Part shown: in pieces, positions 56,477 to 64,000 of the stretch | How positions within the stretch are numbered: the stretch's first letter is position 1 | Layout of the letters: every line of letters begins with the position of its first letter | Assembly (NCBI GenBank): GCA_026315105.1 | Contig: CM048746.1 | Span: 565,577,940-565,641,939 of the forward strand | Direction of reading: 5' to 3' | DNA length: 64,000 nt | Origin: Locusta migratoria | Taxonomy: Eukaryota > Arthropoda > Insecta > Orthoptera > Acrididae | Position numbers and translations under genes: made by a program | The notes under the pieces: generated by a model | Seen by the model: the letters and a program-made list of their open reading frames with translations, nothing else | The model's database searches: none | What the model was told of the DNA's origin: nothing

Positions 56477-57506
56477 TTACATGAGATGTTCAAATGTGTG
56501 TCCATGTTCCTCAATACATAATGCAATGCGCCGTAGAAAAGATCTGCGGACGAGGTGTAACATCGCCGGTGTGACGGAACGACATGCGTCCTCGATGCGG
56601 CGTTTTGATCATTTGGGGATGCGGGCTCAGTGACATAAACACGATCCTTTAGATATCCCCACAAAAAGAAATCTACTGGTGTTAAATCGGGCAACCTTGC
56701 GGGCCATGAATGAGGACCATGGCGCCCCAACCATCTTCCTACAAACCTGTTGTTTAGTTCTTCCACAACAGCATGCGCAGAATGGGCTGGGTGACCATCG
56801 TGCTGCATCCATGTATAGACTCTCGTGTGTAGACACACATGTTCACGGAGACCACCCAAGCTGACTGCTATAAAAGCGCGATATAGTCACCTGTCAGTGT
56901 ACCTGGGTCGTAGTGTGGACCGATGATTTCATCCCCAAGGATTCCACACCACACGTTAATAGACCACCTACGTTGACGGTCGACAGGTCGTACCCACCGA
57001 GGATTGTCTGCGGCCCAGTAGTGCATGTTATGGCGATTCACTTCACCGTTATTTGTGAACGTGGACTCCAACGTGAAATTACGCATGGCCCACTCACAGA
57101 ATGTCACTCTTGCACGGAAATCGTTCCCATGTAGCTCCTGGGTCAGTGACAGGCGATACGGGTGAAACCTGTGGCCGTGTACTATACGCCACGCAGATGT
57201 GAGACCGACACCAGCTACTGCAGCAACGGCTCGTAAGCTGACACGAGGATCGTGGTGTAGTGCAACTAAAACAAACACCTCCGTCTCCTCAGTTCTTGCA
57301 GGTCTTCGTCTGTTACTGTGGCGCATTACCAACCTGCCTGTTTTCCGAAGTCGTTGTTCGGCACGTAAGAACGTAATGGCTGCCGGGGCTCTTCGCCTAG
57401 GATATATCACGGCATACGCCGTGGCTGCTTCAGTGGCATCGTGTCGGCATTCGCAAAGCATCAGCAACATATCAACGTACTCGTTGTTCGTGTATGCCAT
57501 CGTCAT
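56477..57506 (-). pseudogene. DD41D transposase, two frameshifts and lost first catalytic Asp
   Basis: Start ATG at 57506. The N-terminal helix-turn-helix region (residues about 5-55, YTNNEYVDMLLMLCECR ...) is of the DUF4817 type. Then come RHRFHPYRLS-like and the first DDE block, which reads NFTLESTFTNNGEVNRHN where relatives have an aspartate before the glutamate, so the first catalytic residue is gone. The frame stops at 56868; a shift near 56870 restores LGGLREHVCL, WMQHDGHPAHS (second catalytic D) and DLTPVDFFLWGYLKDRVY (third D, 41 residues after the second). A second shift near 56600 restores a C-terminus with SVTPAMLHLVRRS-like and EEHGHTFEHLM words, ending at TAA 56477-56479. Not functional. 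Confidence 0.88.
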
Positions 57507-58002
57507 CCGATGTCAGTAACTGTGGTATATTGAGCCCCCGTTGTTAGTGTGGCTCCAACTGTCGGGTATAAGGCCGTATGCGGCGACAGTCGGCAGTCTA
57601 ACAGCGCATCGAGGAAGCTTCTCGCTCCGTGACACCGGCGACGTTACAACTCGGCCGCACCACATTTAGAAAGCGCATTGCATTATGCGCAGCGTTTGTG
57701 GTATCTGCCCCTGAAACTTAGAAGGGTTGTAGCTCCCAAACTAACAGTGATAGGAATATAGTTTAAATTGATTTGGACGCAGCTGGTTTCAACTAATCCA
57801 ATGCACGATAGAAAAAAACTATTGTTCCATTTAAAAAATTATGTCTTTGTGCTGTAACTCTTTGGAAAATTATTCAATAAACTATGTTCATAGCTCCACA
57901 GAAAGTGTAACATTTCTTGTGTTGACCTACCGCATTAAAATTTCCCGTCACCTATTATTTTATAAGCTACAAAGGCAAACACACTTAGTGAAACACCCTG
58001 TA

Positions 58003-58690
58003 TATCGCTGTCACAGGTGAAGCGATATATATCGATAAAGTGACGGATGAGCGATGGACAAAAGACGTTGGGGATCTGACATTTTGTCATTTGGTGTTAG
58101 TTTATACTTTGTGTGCTGTTTTTCGTATGAAACTAGTGGGTTCACTGCGATGAATAAATTGTCGTGGCGTAAGCTGATTCATCAAATTTGTTAGATAGAA
58201 AAACGTTTATAATTCAAAGATATCTCGGGCTTGCAGCAGTTTGTCCTAGAAAGCGTCGCCTGAAAAGCTGATGACTGACTGGGCAGGTCATAGACTTTTT
58301 CCAATTTGAAGTGTTGAATTTTGTAATATCAGAAATGGTGGTGATTTACCTTAAGAAATAAATGATTTCCGTCGAAATTTATATAAAAAAAACATAATAA
58401 AGAAATGATTTCCGTCGAAATTTACTTAAAAACATAAGACACAACTGATGAACTCCACTTCAGGTGACTGGAAATTGATGAATCTAGAATTCAGACCGCA
58501 TATAAATTACTGCGAGAAACAAGATAGTTTATTATATTAATTATGCTATCGATTAGTGTATAAAAGAAACCTTCCCAAAGTAATTGACGAAGCACTTACG
58601 TAAATAATTCCAGTTCAGATCATATATAAAAACAACAAAATAAAGTGTTAAAACAGTTGTTAGGCAGTATTGATAGTAATAATAATAAAA
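58003..58690. other. Unassigned
   Basis: AT-rich. It contains a short direct repeat of AAAGAAATGATTTCCGTCGA or TAAATGATTTCCGTCGAA (about 58359 and 58401). No gene. Confidence 0.4.
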
Positions 58691-58696
58691 ATATTT

Positions 58697-58968
58697 TCGT
58701 GTGGCTCAGTGGCCTAGTGCAAATCTTTCAACTGGACGCCACTTCGGCGACTTGTGTGTCCTTTGCTTTCCCCAGTTATCCAACAGGGAAAAGGAAAGGG
58801 GACCTACAGCTTTACGTGGAATCCGAAACACGTGTCGTTTCTGGCGACTTCTCACATCGTTGAGAGGTGAAGGATGGGTTAAAACACAGACAGAAAAAAA
58901 TCTGAGGTTCGACCGGGTTTCGAACCCGCGACTCTTCGGGTTCCAAGACCACCGGGCCAGACCAGAAG
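58697..58968. mobile_element. Compound tRNA-like short interspersed repeat
   Basis: The plus strand begins GTGTGGCTCAGTGGCCTAGT (A-box-like) and includes GACGCCACTTCGGCGACTTG and GTGTCGTTTCTGGCGACTTC. The far end carries an opposite-strand tRNA-like stretch with B-box GGGTTTCGAACCCG. The two tRNA-like parts face each other. No coding capacity and no clear target duplication. Confidence 0.6.
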
Positions 58969-59376
58969 TGATAGTAATAGCGAAGTATGCTCTGTATGTG
59001 ATTGACGCAAACATTCGCCTTTGGGCAGTTTGCGCCATTTAGTTAATGACAGAAGTCCTGACAACTCCTACCAACATAAGTATGACTTTCTTTGCTCGGC
59101 AAGCTCCCTTGATACCTTCACTGGTTATGCATATGGACCTGAAGATAGCATTACTGTTTGCACAATAATTTCAAATACAAGTATACGACTCTTCATTGCC
59201 TCATTTAACGAGATACAGACAGATGTCTGATCCGCAGAGCAAGGACGCTCCACATGTATAAGTACTCATAGCAGTTGACCTATTATTATACAGGAACTTC
59301 TTTATTGTAGTACTGACATATGGTGGTGATTCTGTAAAATTTTCAAGCTACTCTCGTATTGTCTTAAGCTTTCCAT

Positions 59377-59709
59377 GTGAATCAGATGTTAGTATTGCCT
59401 TCTGACGACCATCCTTCTGCAGTCGTTTATGAAAAACATTATTTTCGAGAGCTGCCTTTGGGCTACCCCTGTAGATTGAGCGCCTGTGCTGCAAGGCGTC
59501 TGTTTGGCTCTCCTATGGCTCCAACCCCTTTCCTCGGCAGCCCGATGCAGCGGTGTGGGCAGTTAATGCCGAATGCTGGTCACGAACTCCGGCCCCTCAA
59601 TAATTCTGCCGAGCCCCACAGCGTGGAAGCCGCACGCGCTCTACTCTGGAGGTTAATAACGAAGCGTTTTTCAGCACACCCTGATAAATTCATCCTACCG
59701 TTTCACTAA
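59377..59709 (+). other. 110-codon open frame, not recognised
   Basis: A locally GC-richer frame (59440-59680) starting MNQMLVLPSDDHPSAVVYEK. No domain, signal peptide, membrane segment or splice context was recognised. It is the longest unexplained plus-strand frame in this part but is probably chance or a decayed repeat. Confidence 0.15.
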
Positions 59710-60081
59710 TTAAAACTGCTCTAACTAATGACCGAAACTCTCACTTTTACCTACGAAACTATGTTAATATTGACGTTTTGTTGTAAAATGACAGTTTTAA
59801 ACCGCAGCAATGTACAAAATGCTGGTTGATTTCAGTGGCGTAGCTAACGTAACTGACGCTCGCGGCACGACACGTTATGGGCATCCCCCCCCCCCTTCTC
59901 ACTCAAAGGTTCCCGTGGTACATCACTATACTTCATCGGCGCCCTCTCCTTTCAAAAATACATGTGATCATACGATAGTGTAATATATAGATTCCACTCA
60001 ATATTATTATAAAATTATAGCAGATCGTTGTACCTACCTTAAAATATCTGTAAAACATTACACTTAGTACTTACCTGCGCT

Positions 60082-60139
60082 AGGGACTGATGCACCTGTA
60101 TTTAAGTCCCATAAGCTTAACAAACATTTGAACATTTGA
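60082..60139 (+). mobile_element. Ultra-short 5'-truncated SINE with 13 bp TSD
   Basis: Only the last 58 bp of a type A SINE (AGGGACTGATGCACCTG ... AACATTTGAACATTTGA), flanked by a perfect ACTTACCTGCGCT at 60069-60081 and 60140-60152. A clean example of abortive target-primed reverse transcription. Confidence 0.93.
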
Positions 60140-60454
60140 ACTTACCTGCGCTTCTACAAAATACGTTTTTATGGACAAATAGCGACAGAGATTAAAGTTA
60201 TGCTTTAATGTGAGCTAAAAATCTAGTTACAAAGACTAGCATTGGATTCGGTAATGTATCTGGGTCGGTGGAAAAATCATATGTACTATTATGTACCGTA
60301 GAATTAATTAAAAAGAAATTTATTTTACGTATATACATATTTTGAAACATACAGTTTTTGAACAATACAACAAAGTTAAAACGTTTACACATAAAAGTCT
60401 TCTTTAACAATCATAATATTATAAAACATTAGCACATATAAATACTAAGTATAC

Positions 60455-60668
60455 ATTTTTCTTGCCTTTGATGCTGCAAAGTTATCAATTAATTACTTCA
60501 TCGAAGTCGATCAGTTAAGTTCTTTCTCTTTCCACATTTAAAAGTGCTAGGTCCCTTAGGTGATCGTGTCCCATTGTTGATCGTAGATATCTGATAATTA
60601 ATTTCATTTTGCTGAAATAACGTTCACAGCTAGCAATTGACACTGAAATAGTAAGGAGTAATTGAAGT
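60455..60668 (-). pseudogene. hAT transposase dimerisation-domain fragment
   Basis: Minus strand reads LTISVSIASCERYFSKMKLI followed by IRYLRSTMGHDHLRDLALL, a stop, then LIDFDEVIN and, after a shift, an AASKARK-like end. The S-C-E-R-x-F-S-K-x-K-L-I core and the L-x-x-L-A-L-L stretch are the hAT C-terminal dimerisation motif of ZMYM1-like elements. About 65 codons remain, with one stop and one shift. Confidence 0.85.
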
Positions 60669-61224
60669 GCGACTCTCAGGTTCGAAAAATATCATCTCCA
60701 TGGGAGATTATCAAGGTAAGAATCTCAGTTCACTGTCTTTTCGATTACGGAGTAACATTTTGCAGTCGCATATTTCGACCTGGAGTTCTGCTCGGCATTT
60801 TATAAACGTCGATTGTGATATGTTGAATTACGGAGAGTATCATTTTACGTTCTGCGAACCATGATAAATTAGGCTTTTAATATCTTAACGCCACGCCTAA
60901 GACGTGTAGGGTATAGCTAACCTGTCGATTCTAACTCATTCTTTAAGTTTTATCTCGTGCCGCTAGCGGCAATCGTAGTGAAAAATGTTGCATTCACACA
61001 GCCCCTGTGAATGAGTTACTCAATGACCAATGTATGACTGAAGTTGTTTTAAAGTGTTCAATAAAATAACTTAACCGATAGACCTATTCAGTGGCTGTTC
61101 CATTAAAATCTGTGTTATAAAATTCACCCAGATGTGTCCGCAAGTACATCATTTATGTATGAAGCTTGAGGGACTTCAGATTTCGTGTCACACACATAAT
61201 AATTTTGTTCTATGGTACTCTGTA
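60669..61224. other. Unassigned
   Basis: No gene or repeat was recognised. Confidence 0.35.
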
Positions 61225-61409
61225 GTATAGTAATGATTAAATTGTACCCTGCACAAAATTCTACCAGGCGATCTCCTCTTTCATTCCTTTTCCCCCTTAC
61301 ATATTCAGCTACTTCAGTTCCTTCTCTTCCCTTTCCGAGTTCCAGTCCCCAAACACAATCATGTTTTCCTCTCCTTTAACTGTGTGAATATTCGCGTGCA
61401 GATCAGATT
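61225..61409 (-). pseudogene. RTE-clade LINE endonuclease fragment
   Basis: Minus strand reads GEENMIVFGDWNSE, then a frameshifted stretch and KRNERGDRLVEFCAGYNLII. This matches the GDWN block and the KRNERGSRLVEFC region of the RTE at 14645-17404 (residues 66-115 there). About 185 bp remain. Confidence 0.85.
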
Positions 61410-61420
61410 ACAAGATCCTA

Positions 61421-61475
61421 ATGATGATGATGATTGGCGTTTTAGGGCGCTCAACAGCGAGGTCATCAGCGCCCG
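61421..61475 (-). mobile_element. 55-bp truncated retroposon with (ATC)n tail and 11 bp TSD
   Basis: On the minus strand the sequence runs CGGGCGCTGATGACCTCGCT then GTTGAGCGCCCTAAAACGCC into a CAATCATCATCATCAT tail. Perfect ACAAGATCCTA flanks it at 61410-61420 and 61476-61486. It is the very end of a repeat whose longer form is not in this window. Confidence 0.88.
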
Positions 61476-61754
61476 ACAAGATCCTACAACGAATTTTAGA
61501 GAAGCGTTCTATGATCTTAAATCATTCACGACTTAACTTGCTGAAATTCGAGAAGAGGTCTGTGAACATGCAATAGAAAAGACTAAGTCGAAAAACGTCC
61601 GAAGACTTGGTTGGTGTTGTTGGCCTTTCTGCAGAAAGTGAAGTCTCTTGCAACATGAAAAGCGTTGTTGATCGTCTGCAGCAAGAAATAAGTACAAGAT
61701 TTACACGACTACGTGATCTTAATTCCAAATTTGGTTTTTACAGAAGGAAGCCAA

Positions 61755-61917
61755 CGCGGGGTCGTCTATAGCGTCATGTCATTGACTGCCAGGCCGCTAC
61801 CATCAGAGGTTGGAATCCCCCCTCGGGCATGGATGTTTGTATTGTCCTTAGTTTAAGTAGTAGGGACTGATGACCATAGCAGTTTGGTCCCATAGGACGT
61901 TACACACATTTGAACTT
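61755..61917 (+). mobile_element. Diverged tRNA-derived SINE
   Basis: The head is degraded. The B-box region GAGGTTGGAATCCCCCC is followed by CTCGGGCATGGATGTTTGTA, a shortened middle, GGGACTGATGACCATAGCAG and TTGGTCCCATAGGACGTTAC, the type B 3' half. Confidence 0.8.
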
Positions 61918-62239
61918 ATAAAATACCAGTACGCCTCACTTCGAACACCGATGTATACAACAGTTTAAAATATCTGAGTTAATATTTGAAGTTAACCACA
62001 TAAAAGAAAAAAAGTTGAGATAAGGTTTGAAATTGAAGTCGATATATGCTCTCACTATGAAGCACTGGATAAAAACAGTCAGAGGAATTTGCGGTCCATA
62101 TGAAGGAATGGATAGTTTTCTCTGTATCTTAAAAGTTTGTGATTCATTTCTCCTGAAATATTTGTAGTAGAATAGTACAGTCTCACGGATACATTCACCG
62201 ATATATGTGAATATTGCGCGTGCAAAATGTGATGCGAGT

Positions 62240-63060
62240 AGAGATAGTAATAAAGAAGTAATAAATTAAAATTTCAAGTCTTATTTTGAAGTTTGACCAC
62301 ATGAACAGCGAAAATTTGTTAATCTACAAAGTTTCTTCGTCGTTTATGAGGGTTGTCAACGAGAAAAATTTTCTTAATGATTTCAGTTATGTGTTAAGCT
62401 TGTTGGAAGTTGCTAAGTGTTCTAATTTTCGAGTAATTGATGAACACAATCGTCTTTTTGAGGGCCGGCAGTTAGACAGCTTGAAGTTACTTAATAATAT
62501 TTTAAAATTTAAGCAACTAATGCATAAGTGTAATTAAATACAGTGTTTTCTTCAATGTTAACATCTTTGTAAGATAACAGGTTTTAAGACGTCAATTTTC
62601 TGCTGTTACATTCTATTACTTTCTTTTCATCTGCTTGTGTTTAATTAATGAGAAGCGTTTTAACCGAAAAATAATTAGTTACAGTTAAATTTTTTGAGGA
62701 AAAAAATCATTTCATTCAATTCTTTATTAGAGACAAGCCGGCGTTGCCGGAATGCTTATTATACATTGTAACGACATGTCAAATGCTTAGTTTTAGTGCA
62801 TCAACAGCCGAAAAGAAGTAAGCTTAAACTTTTTTCGTTTCATAATTTTGCTGGGGTTGTCAGCGAGAACAATATGTCGTAAAAGTTTGAAATTATGTTG
62901 CAATTCTCTAATTGCTTTTATTTTGAAGTAGTGGACGAATAAAGTCTTATTATCACAAGCCGCAAAATGGAAGAATTTCCATTGTTTATGAAGTCACATC
63001 TCCCGATCTATGTATCGTAGGTAACGTTACGTGTTTGAAGACAATTTATAATTGTGATAC
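62240..63060. repeat. Degenerate repeat related to 49590-50200
   Basis: It shares GTTGTCAGCGAGAA or GTTGTCAACGAGAA followed by a GTTTGAAATTATGTT-like stretch, and TTTATGAAGTCACATCTCC, with 49700-50050. The 83-codon frame at 62286-62537 lies inside it and is not supported as a gene. Confidence 0.5.
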
Positions 63061-64000
63061 TTATCAATGATCAAGCGAAATTATAATAACATTTTTGTTC
63101 CATCTACAGGTCTGCAACTGGAACGGGTAACGGCTTGCACGAGCCGGTAGTCGCCATAGTGGTTTAGTATCATAGACTACCGTAACATTTTGAAACGAAT
63201 CCTGAAAATCCTGGTGGCAAGATAACAATAGGAAAATTTCCTTTATCAAGTGCATTAGTTCTGAGACAATGAACAGTTTGTATACAAAGATTTTTCATTG
63301 ATTTACTGCAAATATCATTCATAACGATTTATCAGACAAGTCATGAAACATAGTAATTAATTATACGTAGGCGACTCCATTCGGAATCTGGTGCAGAGCA
63401 ACTACATTAAAATTATTAAATTGGAAGCACCAGCTTTGGCCGCTTTAAAATCTATATTTTTTATATACAATACAGATCTATTTCGGTCAGTGTCTGACCA
63501 TCCTCAGTGCATGAATCGAAGCCCTGTTGGCCCACAAAAACTTGCACTTTGCATATGGTTAATATGGCTCAGGCACCTCGAAACGAGTAGTCAATCAAAA
63601 CATTTTTGCAAATATGGTTATTAAAAATATTTAAAACAAAAGTAAGAAGTCTCTGTTCCTGTAAGACTAGGATGATGCCCTAAATAATATGTTTTTTTAA
63701 ATTAGTTTTTGCGAACATAGACTCGAGGATTAGATTAGTGCTTCACCCATAGATCAGAGATCATGATATTTTACGATAAACATATTTTTTTTATTTTATA
63801 AAAAAATATCTATTGAGTAGAATGAGTTGCCATTCAAAAAGACTTTTAATTTAATTTGGTAGTTGGCCACCTGTCAGATTTTTTTATGCTACGTGGCAAG
63901 TGATCAAAGACTTTTGTGGCAGCATAATTCATCCCTTTTTGTGCCAAAGTTAGATTTGCCCTTGATTAGTGAAGATCATCCTTTCTCCTATGTTGTAGTT
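63061..64000. other. Unassigned
   Basis: AT-rich. A stretch with CTATTTCGGTCAGTGTCTGACCATCC (about 63478-63503) and a facing CTCGAAACGAG near 63577 hints at a decayed repeat of the ACCGGTTTCG type. No gene. Confidence 0.35.

Larger units (their letters stand above)
55904..58000 (-). mobile_element. Tc1/mariner-superfamily transposon (DD41D) with very long inverted repeats
   Basis: About 2.1 kb flanked by TA (55902-55903 and 58001-58002). The ends read AGGGTGTTTCACTAAGTGTG and its inverse. The inverted repeats run more than 300 bp inward on each side (left to about 56410 without the SINE; right from about 57690) and then continue into an inverted copy of the transposase 3' end (right side, about 57595-57690). 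A type A SINE interrupts the left repeat. The transposase on the minus strand is broken. Confidence 0.9.
59836..60668 (-). mobile_element. hAT-superfamily transposon, one end plus transposase tail
   Basis: The left end reads CAGTGGCGTAGCTAACGTAA followed by a C-rich stretch, a typical hAT terminus. The transposase C-terminus lies on the minus strand 620 bp inward, the same layout as the hAT element at 29076-31492. The other end was not found. A 58 bp SINE fragment is inserted at 60082-60139. Confidence 0.65.

Noticed and set aside
62286..62537. 83-codon frame starting MKFDHMNSEN as a small gene.
   Set aside because: It lies within a degenerate repeat shared with 49.7-50.2 kb and has no recognisable domain.

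Overview
This window looks like repeat-dense, AT-rich non-coding DNA from a large-genome insect. The best guess is an orthopteran such as a grasshopper or locust. That is an inference from the transposon content: RTE-type and CR1/Jockey-like LINEs, class II tRNA-headed and 5S-rRNA-headed SINEs, DD41D Tc1/mariner-type elements, hAT elements and a Penelope-like GIY-YIG fragment. There are no bacterial-style operons, and no intact host protein-coding gene was recognised. The only long open frame (912 codons, 14650-17388) belongs to a retrotransposon.

Layout. 0-10 kb: mostly unassigned DNA with a hAT transposase tail (3.3 kb), a foldback repeat (3.8-4.4 kb), two CpG-rich patches, a SINE (5.5 kb) and a nearly intact DD41D transposon (8425-9768, TA-flanked, imperfect TIRs). 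10-18 kb: a 3.25 kb region bounded by ~160 bp inverted repeats (9831-13081) that holds a LINE 3' end, itself split by a tRNA-bearing palindromic retroposon. Then come a CR1-like LINE tail and the long RTE element. 18-28 kb: decayed repeats, a SINE with exact 13 bp target duplications, a MADF-domain remnant, a broken CR1/Jockey-like LINE (23.2-24.56 kb), a 5S-derived SINE, a small palindrome related to the DD41D element at 56 kb, and a Penelope-like fragment. 28-32.5 kb: a hAT element with both ends (29076-31492) inserted in a degenerate repeat and itself hit by a LINE.

32.7-49.5 kb: the main structural feature. Two ~4.2 kb arms (32691-36909 and 45393-49542) are inverted copies of each other at roughly 99% identity around an 8.5 kb spacer. 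The spacer holds a 5'-truncated RTE with a SINE inside it and another SINE inside that one, a small foldback, a Tc1-like transposase fragment and opposed nested SINEs. The right arm also borders a third copy of a 206 bp internal segment.

49.5-64 kb: three direct copies of a ~270 bp repeat. One is split by a ~1 kb foldback whose arms carry tRNA-Thr-like sequences. Next are a strongly GC/CpG-rich block (55.30-55.67 kb), which is the best candidate for a host regulatory sequence, and a DD41D transposon with very long inverted repeats (55904-58000). After that come more tRNA-like repeats, a hAT end, an RTE endonuclease fragment and several very short 5'-truncated retroposons with clear target-site duplications.

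The elements do not work together as a pathway. What can be read is a relative history of insertions: which element sits inside which, and which are old or recent. I see no convincing novel biological system. The strongest leads are the large inverted duplication, the inverted-repeat architecture of the 56 kb transposon and the CpG-rich block. All homology calls were made by eye from sequence motifs; no database search was run.
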